Numbered from the stretch's first letter, positions 1 through 9,310 are shown. The stretch: 64,000 bases of DNA from Gammaproteobacteria bacterium (GCA_029881995.1 JAOULO010000001.1:62001-126000); one strand, 5' to 3'. A program made the numbers and translations. Notes: generated by a model from the sequence alone, not told the origin.

Positions 1-984
1 CAATCATTGCGTCGTGACAAAGGCTTGGTTTCATTTGAATCTGAGCTAGTTAATTGTCCAAATGATGTAGTAACAAATTCAATTCATATAATAGAGTTCC
101 TTTTAGAGGTCGTTCCAACAGGTGAACCGGAAATCTGGCTAAAAAAGCAAATGCTTATTATGGAGGGTAAGCCTACTGTTACTGCAGTCTTACTTTTCGC
201 GGAAGAACCACAGGCAGCATTACCAAAACGAAGCGGAATAAAAATATACAGATACAAAACCTCGGATGAGGAAGGAACACGGGATACATTAGATTTTGAT
301 CCTATGTCTATAGAAGGGAATGTTTATAACCAAATTAAAGCAGCAGTTACTGAAACAACTAGGATAATAGAATCTGTTCGCCTTAGAACTAGTAAAGGCA
401 TGGTTCCTGTAAACTACCCAATTGAAGCAATACATGAGATCATAACAAATGCTGCAATACATAGAGACTATGCAGTTACAGATGATATACATATTCGTAT
501 ATTTGATAATCGCGTTGAAGTATTAAGTCCCGGGACTCTACCCGGCCACATTACAGCAGAAAATATTCTCACTGAGCGCTTCGCAAGAAACCCTAGCTTA
601 GTAAGACTCATAAATAAATTTCCGGACCCCCCCAATAAAGATGTCGGAGAGGGGTTGAATACAGCATTTGAATCAATGAGGCAGTTAAAACTAAAACCTC
701 CAGTAATTGAACAAGAAGGAGGTTATGTGAAAGTAGTTTTGAAACATGAAGCTCTAGCAACGCCTGAGGAGGCTATCTTAGAGTACTTAACTGAAAATAA
801 TGAAATTGCTAACAGACATGCAAGAGAAATATGCTTTATAGACTCTGAAAATAAGATGAAAAGAATTTTGCAGGTTATGGTGCAAAATGGGCTTTTAGAG
901 CCAGTACCAGGAAGAACAAGATATACGGCGGCGTATCAACTTACAGATAAAGGGCGAGAGGCGGCTTCCGGTAAACGTGCCTAA
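1..984 (+). CDS. AlbA_2/HATPase_c_4-type ATP-binding regulator, 5' end missing
   Basis: The reading frame is open to the first base of the window, so the N-terminal part (normally an AlbA_2/Schlafen-like DNA-binding domain) lies outside. The visible part contains the family's ATPase signature: EIITNAAIHRDY (the GHKL N box), followed by a G1-like segment VEVLSPGTLPG, then GEGLNTAFESMRQ. The last 70 residues look like a winged-helix domain. Proteins of this architecture are annotated as transcriptional regulators or RecG-related putative DNA-binding proteins and often sit in defence or accessory regions. The exact role is unknown. A TTG at position 7 could be called a start but falls in the middle of the conserved region. 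Confidence 0.75.
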   Translation, partial: QSLRRDKGLVSFESELVNCPNDVVTNSIHIIEFLLEVVPTGEPEIWLKKQMLIMEGKPTVTAVLLFAEEPQAALPKRSGIKIYRYKTSDEEGTRDTLDFDPMSIEGNVYNQIKAAVTETTRIIESVRLRTSKGMVPVNYPIEAIHEIITNAAIHRDYAVTDDIHIRIFDNRVEVLSPGTLPGHITAENILTERFARNPSLVRLINKFPDPPNKDVGEGLNTAFESMRQLKLKPPVIEQEGGYVKVVLKHEALATPEEAILEYLTENNEIANRHAREICFIDSENKMKRILQVMVQNGLLEPVPGRTRYTAAYQLTDKGREAASGKRA

Positions 985-1067
985 CAAGCGACTGTGATCC
1001 CCCGTCAAGCCATTAAACCAATTTTTCATTCCAGTTTGTACCGTCTCTTAACATCGAAATAAAACAG

Positions 1068-1117
1068 GATCAGAGAATAATTGTTTCTAATATTAGAGAG
1101 AAATGTGCTATGACTCC
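1068..1117. repeat. dispersed REP-like imperfect palindrome, copy 1
   Basis: This is an imperfect palindrome centred on TAATATTA. Its left half (TCAGAGAATAATTGTTTCTA) matches the reverse complement of the sequence at 54707-54738 almost base for base. Its right half matches 46211-46255. The three sites form one dispersed intergenic repeat family. Short palindromes of this type often accompany Y1 (REP-associated) transposases, but no transposase is present in the window. Confidence 0.7.
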
Positions 1118-1164
1118 ATTTATTTAATAGTCGAATAACTGTAACATTTTATTGTTACGGAAAT

Positions 1165-2079
1165 TTGATAAAACAGTTAACCAAAATGCTTTGCTCAATA
1201 AACAACCACATATGCAGATTTTTTACATCAGCTGGCATATTTCTGATTTTAATAAGTCTCTCATTTAACATTTACGCCGATAACACTGAACGCTCATTTT
1301 ATAAACAACAAACGCTGGCACAGGCTTCAGCAACTCCTGCCAGTAGTTCATCGAACAATAATAATGTACAAAAGGATGGGTCTAAAACTCCAAAACCAAA
1401 AGAAGTTAGCCCCGGCGCCAGAGCTAAAAGAGTTATCGGAATATCACTTGGGGCACTACTGGGTGCAGCAGCAGGTGTTGTTGTTCTAAATGCAGTAATT
1501 GACTGTGAAGGTATGGAGTGTTTGTTACCATTAACTGCGGGAATAATTGGTGGTGGCGCGCTGGGTGGTTCGATGGGTTCAAAATTTGCCCAATCTGAAA
1601 CTGATCTTGGCCTCGGTGTCTATGTTGGTATGCTGAGACAAAACCTAAGCGTGCGCAATGATGATGACTCATTAGGAGTTAGTGGAAATTCTGGTGTGTT
1701 AATCGGTGTAACCTACGACTGGTGTTACACAAACGCCCAGTGTATCGGGCCTTTTTTTGAGTACAACTCGTTTTCACTTAGTGAGGATTTCTATGTAACA
1801 TCAAATGAATTAGGCTTACGTTATAAAATTGCAATCAATTTAGAACACATAACACTTCACCCAGGCTTTGGCATTTCCAGAGGACGTGGAAATATATCAG
1901 AGCAAGGTATTGTTGAACATGGAAACTCTAGAGCTGACTTCACATCCTATAGGATATTTTCAGGCACATGGGTTAAAGATATCTATGGCGAAGTAGGCTT
2001 ACAGTGGTATGAGAACAACAGAATTGGTGATTTTAAAGTATCACCCAATGCATATGTAAAGCTTGGGGTTGAATTTTAA
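1165..2079 (+). CDS. exported glycine-zipper / beta-barrel-like outer membrane protein
   Basis: No known gene was recognised. The protein (304 aa from a TTG start, or 297 aa from the ATG at 1186; neither has a clear ribosome site) has an N-terminal hydrophobic signal segment. A low-complexity Ser/Asn/Pro linker and a Lys-rich patch follow. Next comes a Gly/Ala-rich membrane segment (GALLGAAAGVVV, GIIGGGALGGSMGS) like a glycine zipper. The last 150 residues have alternating beta-strand character, ending in a terminal Phe after VKLGVEF, as outer-membrane barrels do. Two Cys pairs (CEGMEC and CYTNAQC) could form disulfides. It probably belongs with the next two genes on the same strand. Confidence 0.6.
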   Translation: MIKQLTKMLCSINNHICRFFTSAGIFLILISLSFNIYADNTERSFYKQQTLAQASATPASSSSNNNNVQKDGSKTPKPKEVSPGARAKRVIGISLGALLGAAAGVVVLNAVIDCEGMECLLPLTAGIIGGGALGGSMGSKFAQSETDLGLGVYVGMLRQNLSVRNDDDSLGVSGNSGVLIGVTYDWCYTNAQCIGPFFEYNSFSLSEDFYVTSNELGLRYKIAINLEHITLHPGFGISRGRGNISEQGIVEHGNSRADFTSYRIFSGTWVKDIYGEVGLQWYENNRIGDFKVSPNAYVKLGVEF

Positions 2080-2106
2080 GGCTGAAGAACCATGAAGTTG
2101 CGGAGT

Positions 2107-2126
2107 AAAAGGGACGGAGGGATTAA
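2107..2126 (+). repeat. GGGACGGAGGGATT dispersed motif supplying a ribosome-binding site
   Basis: The 14-mer GGGACGGAGGGATT at 2111-2124 recurs at 49442-49455. Here its GGAGGG lies 7 bases before the ATG at 2129, so the repeat appears to serve as the Shine-Dalgarno sequence of the next gene. Confidence 0.6.
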
Positions 2127-2128
2127 AT

Positions 2129-2764
2129 ATGTATACTTCATACAAGTGGTTTAAAATCAAGTTATCCACTCTCCTTATAAATCAAATACAGCATATTGTA
2201 TTTTTTATAACTCTATCGTTACCAGCACATGTATTCGCCACGCCCTTACTTGCATTTATTGAATTCGGTGGTCATTCAGGTGGTGATTCTCTGCCAAATG
2301 AAGAAATGGCCGGGCCGAGGGAGGACGAGGTTAAGGCAGGAGGTTTAGTCTCCTTTGGCGCAGGACTCTATGTGCCTGTCTCAGAAAGCATTGAGCTTAT
2401 CCCGTTTTTAGGACTAAAACGTGATTACAGTTTAATAAGAAATGCTTTTTTTGATGGTAAAGACCATGCCACCTGGTCTGTAACCGTACTAAACATGTCG
2501 GTGGCTTACAAAACAGAGAATTTCAAATATAGCGTAGGTGTCACACATCACAAAAGTCCAGAATTAGTCAGTAAAGGTGAAACTGAAACAACAACATGGA
2601 AATTTAATGACGCAACAGGTTCTATCTATCAAATAGACTATATCCTGAATGATAATAGTACTCTTGGTTTGCGTTATGAAAAAATCACATATGATGCAAC
2701 TGGCTTTCACCCGGTAAATGGTGATAATTTCGGTCTGATTCTAAGGATAGGCTTAGATATATAA
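2129..2764 (+). CDS. small outer-membrane beta-barrel-like protein
   Basis: The 211-residue protein was not recognised as a named family. It has a signal-like N-terminus (hydrophobic residues roughly 22-36, cleavage plausible after AHVFA). The body has regular amphipathic strands: LVSFGAGLYVPV, SVTVLNMSVAY, FKYSVGVTHH, YQIDYILN, LGLRYEKITY, FGLILRIGLDI. This pattern is typical of an 8-stranded outer-membrane barrel such as those called porin-family or acyloxyacyl-hydrolase-like, but no catalytic motif was identified. It starts 50 bases after the preceding exported protein, with a strong GGAGGG ribosome site. Confidence 0.6.
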   Translation: MYTSYKWFKIKLSTLLINQIQHIVFFITLSLPAHVFATPLLAFIEFGGHSGGDSLPNEEMAGPREDEVKAGGLVSFGAGLYVPVSESIELIPFLGLKRDYSLIRNAFFDGKDHATWSVTVLNMSVAYKTENFKYSVGVTHHKSPELVSKGETETTTWKFNDATGSIYQIDYILNDNSTLGLRYEKITYDATGFHPVNGDNFGLILRIGLDI

Positions 2765-2797
2765 TTTACCTGCTAACATTTAAGCTCAGAGAAAGAT

Positions 2798-2977
2798 ATG
2801 TATAAATTAATTATTATATTATCAGTAATCATTATCTTTTCAGGATGTCAAATTCAGACTGCACAAGTGAATTATCCTGTTCATAATGACAAAGGTAGAA
2901 AAGTGGCTGACTGCACTGCTGTAGTTTATAAAAAAGGTGGCAAGCAGGCTGAGTCTGATTGTAAAAAAACAAAATAA
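2798..2977 (+). CDS. small lipoprotein, 59 aa
   Basis: The short ORF starts at ATG 2798 with AGAGAAAG just upstream. Its signal peptide ends in the lipobox FSGC (Cys 17), followed by a hydrophilic Lys-rich mature part of about 43 residues that has two further Cys residues (Cys 39 and 54). It lies 33 bases after the barrel gene on the same strand, so the three genes at 1165-2977 may form an envelope operon. No family was recognised. Confidence 0.6.
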   Translation: MYKLIIILSVIIIFSGCQIQTAQVNYPVHNDKGRKVADCTAVVYKKGGKQAESDCKKTK

Positions 2978-3053
2978 AATAATCTCAACCTAAGTTTTAA
3001 TATTCCCTTGTTTAAACAAGACCGCCAATTCGTTTTGGGGTTGTGCCGACTTT

Positions 3054-3256
3054 GATGGCGCGTGTTTGGGTTTTGGTTTTTTTAAAATATAGATAGGTGG
3101 CCGCAGGGATGCGGCCGCATTGGCAGAGGGCCAGGACGGTCCTTCTGCCAATGCTCAACAAAAAACCAAAGCCCAAACACACGTTTGCGCCATCACTGGA
3201 GGCAATGGTTTTGGGTACTTTTGCCGAAACAAAAGTACCTCGTCTGTCAGGACGAG
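3054..3256. repeat. nested-hairpin intergenic element
   Basis: A long imperfect inverted repeat pairs 3054-3082 with about 3160-3194. Inside lie a GCCGC...GCGGC hairpin (about 3099-3115) and a strong stem GCATTGGCAG...CTGCCAATGC (3117-3154). Just downstream are a perfect 10-bp stem, GGTACTTTTG at 3214-3223 with CAAAAGTACC at 3229-3238 and loop CCGAAA, and a 6-bp stem CTCGTC/GACGAG (3239-3256). No ORF is visible here. From memory the GGTACTTTTG-type hairpin resembles dispersed elements of other proteobacteria. It may be a mobile miniature element, a structured RNA or a transcription barrier. Confidence 0.7.
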
Positions 3257-3323
3257 ACCTGACTTAGATCCGGCATCGCGATAGCGATTCAATTTAAAAA
3301 GAAAAACAACAAGAACCCTAATT

Positions 3324-3362
3324 GATCACCACCCCCTACCCCCCTCCTGCGAGGAGGGGGAA
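3324..3362. repeat. C-rich dispersed hairpin repeat (GATCACCACCCCC family), copy 1
   Basis: The unit starts GATCACCACCCCCTACC and ends with a short CCCCTCCTGC/GAGGAGGGGG hairpin. Near-identical units lie at 6665-6703 and 60078-60115, and related C-rich palindromes at 6601-6640, 56675-56784 and 59905-59995. All are intergenic, so this is a repeat family of the chromosome rather than a single terminator. Confidence 0.75.
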
Positions 3363-3454
3363 CTAATACACTCCCTCAAACTCTACTTCAATAACTGCTA
3401 AGATAAGTGCAAAATACCCACCCAACATATGAACAAAAAACACCAACCCACACT

Positions 3455-6400
3455 ATGACCCCAGTCATCGCCTTCCTCGTCAATCGTCCTCTGATCGTGA
3501 ATCTGATCTCGGTGTTTTTTATTGCCCTTGGCATCTACACCATGACCCAGATTAATCGCGAGGCCTTCCCGAATGTGAACCTGGATACCATTCGCGTCAC
3601 CTTCCAGTATCCCGGTGCTTCGCCAGAGGAAATCGAGAACCTGGTGATCACCCCCATCGAACAGGAACTGAAGACCCTGGATGGGGTCGATAAGATGACG
3701 GCAACGGCCTTTCCAGGTTCAGGTAAGCTGGATCTGGAACTGGACCCCTATGCCCCTAACCGCGACCGAATTGCCAGTGAGGTGCAACTGGCCGTGGAAC
3801 GGGCGCGTATCCCCAGTGACCTGCCCGATGAACCCCTGGTGATCGAGGTGGATGGTCGCAAGTTTCCCATTATCCAACTGGCCGTCTCCCGCCCTGGCCC
3901 GGAGATCGAACTCAAGCGCATTGCCGACCGTATTGAGGATGATCTGATCTCCATTAAAGGGGTGGCCGATGTGCAGATCGAAGGGGACCGCCGTTCGGAG
4001 ATGCGGGTAATCCTCGATCCTATCAAACTGAAAAAACATGATTTGACCATCGGCCATGCCATCACCCTGTTGCGTAACTGGAACGTGAATGCTCCAGGCG
4101 GTGAGATCGACACGGCAGAAGGTCAGAAGGTCGTGCGCGTGGTGGGCGAGTTTCAAAACGCCAAAGATGTGGAGCAACTGGCCTTTTTTACCAATGAACT
4201 GGGCCATGAGATCAAACTAGGTGAAGTGGCTACCATCGAAGAAACCCTGGAAAAACCGCGCACCTACTTTGATATGAAAGGAGTCCCGGCCTTTAACCTG
4301 ATTGTGTTGAAGAGTGTGGATGGGGACATCATCGAGGTGGTGGATGCCGTTAAAAAATACGTCAAGACCATACCAGATAAATACGGTACCGATGTCAATG
4401 TCACTGCCTTCAAGGATTTCTCCCGCTTTACCCGTATGCGTCTTGGCGTGCTGACCAATAACGGCATTGTGGGGATCATCCTGGTGTTGATCACCCTGGC
4501 TGTATTTCTGCGCCCCTCGGTGGCCATCACCACGACCATCAGCCTGCCCATCGTGTTTTTTGCCGGGCTGTATACTTTATATATATTCGATATCACCCTG
4601 AACCTGGTCTCCATGCTGGGCTTTATCATGGTACTGGGTATGCTGGTGGATGATGCCATCATCATTGGTGAGAACATCACTTATCATTTGGAACAGGGTG
4701 AGCCACCCATTCGCGCCGCCATCAATGGCACCACGGAACTCATCGGGCCGGTCACCACGACTATTCTCACCACCATCGTGGCCTTTTTACCCCTGTTATT
4801 CATGTCTGGCATGATCGGTAAGTTTATCGTCGCGATTCCCACGGTGGTGATCACCCTGCTGGTGTTCTCCTGGCTGGAGGCCTTTTTGATCCTGCCCAGT
4901 CATATCAACCATTTTGCCAAAGCCAATGCTCACCCCGTCGAACGGCCCTGGTTGATCTGGCTGGAGAATACCTATGTCAAAGTACTTTCCCATGCCATTC
5001 GCCATTACTGGATCACCATAGGTTTATCCTTTCTGGTGTTGATTGGCAGCCTGGTGCTGGCCAAAACCGCCCTGCAATTTCAGTTATTCCCTTCGGTAGG
5101 CATTGATACCTACATCATGCGCATCACCGCCCCACAGGGCACCACCCTGGAAAAATTCCGTGAGCAAATGCTGGCTGTGGATAAAACCATTCGTGAACAT
5201 GCGGATCCCAAATACCTTGAGGCCACCCTGATCACCACGGGCCAGATTGCCCATGATCCCGGCGACCCCCTCATGCAACGCGGTAGTCGCTTTGGTCAGA
5301 TCCGGGTGATCTATATCCCGGCCGTGGCCCGTGAAGATCACAATGCCCTGGATGACATGCATGCCATGGCCAAACTCATGCCCGAAAAATACAGGCAACT
5401 GGAGTTTGCCTTTACGGAAGAAAAACCCGGCCCGCCCACAGGCCGCGCCCTGGAAGTGGAACTGACCGGCAATGACTATGCGGCCAATGAACAGGCGGCC
5501 AAACAATTAATCGACTACCTCAAAACCGTTGAAGGTGTGACGACTGTGGAAACCGGCTTACAGCCCGGTGATGATGAGCTGCACGTGGTGGTCGATCGAA
5601 CCATGGCTGCCTTTGTTGGAGTGGACCTACAAACCATTGCCACCCATATTCGTGCTGCCGTGGATGGCCTGCGGGTCTCTACCCTTCGACGGGGTGCGGA
5701 AGAAGTCGATGTCACCATTCGCTTTAGTCAGCAGGTTACCGATCCTGATAAGTTACTCGACCTGGTGATGGTGCCCAATAAGGGTGGCTATCTGACACCA
5801 CTATCCAAAATAGCCAAGCTGAAAAGACATGATGGCTATACGGCGATCCGCCATAAAGATGGTTTCCGAGTGGTCAGTGTTACCGCCAATATCGATGAGT
5901 CAAAGACCTCAAGCCTGAAATTGAATCAACAGGTCATGAAAGATGAGTCGAAGTGGCTGGGCGATCTGAAAGATAAGTTGAGAGTGAACTATGGCGGTGA
6001 GAATGAAAAGAACCAGCAGTCCTTCCGCGATCTCGTTTCGGCCTTCCTGTTTGCCCTGATTGCGATCTTTTTTATCTTTGCCTTCCAGTTCAATAAACTG
6101 AGTTACCCTTTGGCGGTCATGCTGGCCATCCCATTTGGTATTGTCGGCATCATTATCAGTTTCTTCCTGCATGATATCTTCTGGAAACCCATGCCCCTGT
6201 CCTTCTTTTCCACCATGGGCATGGTGGCCCTGACCGGGGTAGTCGTAAATAGCTCACTGGTGTTACTGGTCTTTGCGCAACGGATGATCGAACAGGGAAT
6301 GGAAATCAGTGAAGCGGTGTTTGCCGCTGGTAAGCGACGTTTGCGAGCTGTTATTTTAACGGCAAGTACGACTGTAGTCGGTCTGTTACCCACAGCCTAT

Positions 6401-6583
6401 GGTTGGGGAGGCATGGACCCCTTTGTTTCGCCGATGGCACTGGCACTGTCCTGGGGTCTGATTTTTTCCACCGTATTTACCTTGATCACAGTACCGGTGG
6501 TGTTCCTGGCCAGTAGTCGGGCCAAGGACAAAGTGCTTTTACACGTTGAAAAATTAAAAGCGCGTATCGCTCAAAACAAGTAA
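3455..6583 (+). CDS. RND-superfamily efflux permease (AcrB/HAE1-like), no adaptor nearby
   Basis: This proton-driven inner-membrane exporter has the full RND layout: one N-terminal helix, a large periplasmic loop, six helices, a second loop and a last helix bundle (1042 aa from ATG 3455). The TM4 proton-relay motif GMLVDDAIIIGENI is intact at about residue 395. Charged porter loops and the C-terminal TGVVVNSSLVLL segment also fit. An upstream in-frame GTG at 3407 would add 16 residues. A 9-codon ORF at 3429-3458 ends in TGA overlapping the ATG at 3455, which could couple translation. There is no membrane-fusion protein or TolC gene beside it, so partner and substrate are unknown. Confidence 0.9.
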   Translation: MTPVIAFLVNRPLIVNLISVFFIALGIYTMTQINREAFPNVNLDTIRVTFQYPGASPEEIENLVITPIEQELKTLDGVDKMTATAFPGSGKLDLELDPYAPNRDRIASEVQLAVERARIPSDLPDEPLVIEVDGRKFPIIQLAVSRPGPEIELKRIADRIEDDLISIKGVADVQIEGDRRSEMRVILDPIKLKKHDLTIGHAITLLRNWNVNAPGGEIDTAEGQKVVRVVGEFQNAKDVEQLAFFTNELGHEIKLGEVATIEETLEKPRTYFDMKGVPAFNLIVLKSVDGDIIEVVDAVKKYVKTIPDKYGTDVNVTAFKDFSRFTRMRLGVLTNNGIVGIILVLITLAVFLRPSVAITTTISLPIVFFAGLYTLYIFDITLNLVSMLGFIMVLGMLVDDAIIIGENITYHLEQGEPPIRAAINGTTELIGPVTTTILTTIVAFLPLLFMSGMIGKFIVAIPTVVITLLVFSWLEAFLILPSHINHFAKANAHPVERPWLIWLENTYVKVLSHAIRHYWITIGLSFLVLIGSLVLAKTALQFQLFPSVGIDTYIMRITAPQGTTLEKFREQMLAVDKTIREHADPKYLEATLITTGQIAHDPGDPLMQRGSRFGQIRVIYIPAVAREDHNALDDMHAMAKLMPEKYRQLEFAFTEEKPGPPTGRALEVELTGNDYAANEQAAKQLIDYLKTVEGVTTVETGLQPGDDELHVVVDRTMAAFVGVDLQTIATHIRAAVDGLRVSTLRRGAEEVDVTIRFSQQVTDPDKLLDLVMVPNKGGYLTPLSKIAKLKRHDGYTAIRHKDGFRVVSVTANIDESKTSSLKLNQQVMKDESKWLGDLKDKLRVNYGGENEKNQQSFRDLVSAFLFALIAIFFIFAFQFNKLSYPLAVMLAIPFGIVGIIISFFLHDIFWKPMPLSFFSTMGMVALTGVVVNSSLVLLVFAQRMIEQGMEISEAVFAAGKRRLRAVILTASTTVVGLLPTAYGWGGMDPFVSPMALALSWGLIFSTVFTLITVPVVFLASSRAKDKVLLHVEKLKARIAQNK

Positions 6584-6600
6584 CTAAACAAGTCGTACAT

Positions 6601-6703
6601 AATCCCCTCCCCCTCAGGGGGAGGGTTAGGGTGGGGGGATATAACTTAGTTTGCTGTTGTTATTGATCACCACCCCCCTACCCCCTCCTGCCAGGAGGGG
6701 GTA
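6601..6703. repeat. pair of C-rich dispersed palindromes
   Basis: Two G/C-homopolymer palindromes follow the RND gene: CCCCTCCCCCTCAGGGGGAG at about 6604-6625, and a GATCACCACCCCCC unit at 6665-6703 ending in CTCCTGCCAGGAG. The second matches the copies at 3324 and 60078. They lie in opposite orientation to each other. Confidence 0.7.
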
Positions 6704-6724
6704 ACTTTACAATGATTTGTCCAC

Positions 6725-6749
6725 AAAAAAGCCCGCATGTAGCGGGCTT
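6725..6749 (-). terminator. rho-independent terminator of the methyltransferase gene
   Basis: Read on the minus strand, the 8-bp stem AAGCCCGC/GCGGGCTT with a 5-base loop is followed directly by a run of T residues. It lies 23 bases after the minus-strand methyltransferase stop codon. Confidence 0.85.
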
Positions 6750-6771
6750 GAATCAGTTTCTGAATTAATAA

Positions 6772-7608
6772 TTACTTTTCAGCAACAATGTAAACCATCC
6801 AGGATTCCTGGTTTTCCACTTCTGTGGCTTCAAAGTATTCACCAGTCCCTTCCATGAATTCATCATCATCTTCGTCTTCTTCAAACTCTTCCCAGAAGAC
6901 ACGCACCTTGCTGAAACCGGCCTCTTCCAGTAGTTCACGAATTTCGATCAGTGACCAGAAGCGCCAGACATAGGTAAAGGCATTGTCCATGCGTGAACCA
7001 TCGGGGAATTCAAAATGGATGGCACATTCGACATGGTTGTTGATGGGGTTGAAAGAAACGTGTTCCCAGATATAGGTGGCATCGTTTTCTTCCAACTCGG
7101 TCTCTTCTTCCAGTTCGTCATAGCACTCGGTACCGCCGAACATATCGAGGATCAACATACCATCATCTTTCAGGCCTTCACGGGCCTTTTCAAAATAACC
7201 ACGCAGTTCATCACGGGTTTCAAAAATGCAGTAACTGAAATTCAGGCCGCAGGTGATGTCGACCTTGGGTTCGGTGATATCACGCACATCGGCCTTGATG
7301 AGTTTGACGCGACTGGCCACATCGGCACCGGCGGCTTCCACATTGTTCTTTTGTCCCCAGTCGATGGTCTCGGCATCGTAATCCACACCGATTGAAGTGC
7401 GCTCGGGATCGCTCTTGACCCATTCCGCCGCCAGATAACCTGTACCACAGTAATCTTCTTTCATACTAAGCGGTTTCTTGCCACGGATATCGGTATAAAA
7501 CTTGGTAAAGTTTTCGACTTCGGTTTCCGGATCCTGCACGGCCTCCTGATAGAGGGTATGGCGGTCAGCCTGTTCGGCCAGGGTTGGGGCTTTTTGTGCT
7601 TGCGTCAT
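6772..7608 (-). CDS. class I SAM-dependent methyltransferase, substrate unknown
   Basis: The Rossmann methyltransferase fold is visible. Motif I is degenerate (EDYCGTGYLAAEW in place of the usual DxGxGxG), followed by the acidic SAM-ribose residue in SIGVDYDAETI, motif II around VKLIKADVRDI, and a post-motif GMLILDMFGG. The C-terminal 30 residues are very acidic (EEFEEDEDDDEFMEG). The 278-residue protein stands alone between two genes on the other strand, has a GAGAG ribosome site and a good terminator. Similar proteins are annotated only as methyltransferase-domain proteins, so no substrate is proposed. Confidence 0.8.
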   Translation of the reverse strand: MTQAQKAPTLAEQADRHTLYQEAVQDPETEVENFTKFYTDIRGKKPLSMKEDYCGTGYLAAEWVKSDPERTSIGVDYDAETIDWGQKNNVEAAGADVASRVKLIKADVRDITEPKVDITCGLNFSYCIFETRDELRGYFEKAREGLKDDGMLILDMFGGTECYDELEEETELEENDATYIWEHVSFNPINNHVECAIHFEFPDGSRMDNAFTYVWRFWSLIEIRELLEEAGFSKVRVFWEEFEEDEDDDEFMEGTGEYFEATEVENQESWMVYIVAEK

Positions 7609-7815
7609 GGATTCAGTCTCTCTCGCTTATTATTTATAAATAGAATCTTTTTGAATGGGGCTCATTATACGCAGTTTAGACGGCGTGTTTCATGTTGGTG
7701 ACACATTTTTTAACCCGACAAGTAAACCGTGATTATGGATTAGTCATTGTACAGGATCGTGAATTGCCAAAAGCAGTGCTACAATGCGCGGCCATAGAAT
7801 GATTAGCCGTCCACG

Positions 7816-9045
7816 ATGAACCTACCTAATAATCCAAATCGTCATACCACCCAGACCGTACAAGTTGGTCATGTCCTGGTGGGTGGCTCTGCCCCGGTTG
7901 TGGTCCAGTCCATGACCAATACCGATACCGCCGACGTGGCCGCCACGGTCAAACAGGTCATGCAACTGGCCCAGGCCGGTTCTGAAATGGTACGCATCAC
8001 AGTGAATACGGCCGAGGCGGCAGCGGCGGTGGCAAAGATTCGTGAGCAACTGGATGCCCAGGGCTGCCAGGTACCCCTGATAGGTGACTTTCACTTCAAT
8101 GGTCACAAGCTGCTGAGCAGTTACCCGGACTGTGCCACTGCCCTGGCCAAATATCGCATCAATCCCGGCAACGTGGGCAAGGGCTCCAAACGGGATGAAC
8201 AATTTGCCCGCATGATCGAAATCGCCTGTGAGCACGACAAACCGGTGCGTATCGGCGTCAACTGGGGCAGCCTGGATCAGGCCCTGCTGGCCCGACTGAT
8301 GGATGAAAATGCCAAACGACCAGCTCCAAAGGAACCCACCGAATTGATGCATGAGGCCGTGGTCACCTCGGCCCTGGAGAGTGCCGCCGAGGCCGAAAAA
8401 CTGGGCCTGGCCAAAGACAAGATTATCCTCTCCTGCAAAATGAGCGGCGTACAGGATCTGATCTCGGTCTACCAGGATCTGGCCTCAAAAAGTGAGTACC
8501 CACTTCACCTTGGCCTGACCGAGGCCGGCATGGGCTCCAAGGGTATTGTTGCCTCCACGGCGGCCCTGGCCGTCCTGCTGCAGGAAGGCATTGGCGACAC
8601 CATTCGTATTTCTCTCACCCCGGAACCCCATGGTGATCGTTGTAAGGAAGTGGTTGTTGCCCAGGAGATCCTGCAGTCCATGGGGCTCAGGGCTTTCACC
8701 CCCCAGGTGGTGGCCTGTCCCGGCTGCGGTCGTACTTCCAGTACCTACTTCCAGCAACTGGCCAAGGACATCCAGTCCTACCTGCGTGAGCAAATGCCCG
8801 CTTGGCGCGGCCAGTATCCTGGGGTAGAGAACATGAGCGTGGCCGTGATGGGCTGCGTGGTCAATGGCCCCGGTGAGAGCAAGCATGCCAATATCGGCAT
8901 CAGCCTGCCCGGCACCGGAGAAAAACCCGTCGCCCCGGTCTATATCGATGGCGAGAAGGATGTCACCTTAAAGGGCGACAATATTGCCAGTGAGTTTCAG
9001 CAAATCGTCGAGACCTATGTGAAGACCCACTACGGTCACCGCTAG
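7816..9045 (+). CDS. ispG: 4-hydroxy-3-methylbut-2-enyl diphosphate synthase (IspG/GcpE)
   Basis: IspG carries out the penultimate step of the MEP isoprenoid pathway, reducing methylerythritol cyclodiphosphate to HMBPP with a [4Fe-4S] cluster. The TIM-barrel half shows [15 protein letters not shown] and YRINPGNVG. The cluster-binding half has CPGCGR (Cys 301 and Cys 304) and [10 protein letters not shown] (Cys 347), the three expected ligands. Its 409-residue length and the [15 protein letters not shown] wording resemble the longer form found in many alpha- and betaproteobacteria rather than the 372-residue E. coli enzyme. The stop codon TAG overlaps the left end of the inverted-repeat element that follows. 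Confidence 0.97.
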   Translation: MNLPNNPNRHTTQTVQVGHVLVGGSAPVVVQSMTNTDTADVAATVKQVMQLAQAGSEMVRITVNTAEAAAAVAKIREQLDAQGCQVPLIGDFHFNGHKLLSSYPDCATALAKYRINPGNVGKGSKRDEQFARMIEIACEHDKPVRIGVNWGSLDQALLARLMDENAKRPAPKEPTELMHEAVVTSALESAAEAEKLGLAKDKIILSCKMSGVQDLISVYQDLASKSEYPLHLGLTEAGMGSKGIVASTAALAVLLQEGIGDTIRISLTPEPHGDRCKEVVVAQEILQSMGLRAFTPQVVACPGCGRTSSTYFQQLAKDIQSYLREQMPAWRGQYPGVENMSVAVMGCVVNGPGESKHANIGISLPGTGEKPVAPVYIDGEKDVTLKGDNIASEFQQIVETYVKTHYGHR

Positions 9046-9310
9046 GGTCTGTTGACGTTTCATTCTCGCCACTGTTGAGCCAGTAAAAGCGTCAATCAAG
9101 GCACGAGGAGCGCGGTTTGGTTATTCCAAATAAGCGACGAGTAACGCCGAGTGGCGCTTTTACTGGCTCAACCCCTTGGGCTGGGCCGCATTTTACGCCC
9201 AACCACCTTATCATTTCGCTCATGTAGAATAACTACACGACGCTCATGACGCCTTGTTGGGCAAAAAATGTGGCTCCAGCAGCGGTGAGAATGAAACATC
9301 AACAGACCCT
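9044..9310. mobile_element. 267-bp MITE-like inverted-repeat element
   Basis: The two ends, 9044-9067 and 9287-9310, are inverted repeats of 24 bp differing at one base, and weaker similarity extends about 15 bp further inward. A second, inner stem pairs about 9074-9088 (GAGCCAGTAAAAGCG) with about 9152-9169 (GGCGCTTTTACTGGCTC), and a third pairs TTGGGC-containing arms nearer the right end. It has no coding capacity. It sits exactly between two convergent genes and both of their TAG stop codons overlap its ends. A non-autonomous transposable element or a bidirectional structured terminator would both fit. Confidence 0.75.

Noticed and set aside
7-984. TTG at position 7 as the true start of the first gene
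   Set aside because: The frame is open upstream to the window edge and the known domain order requires an N-terminal domain before it.
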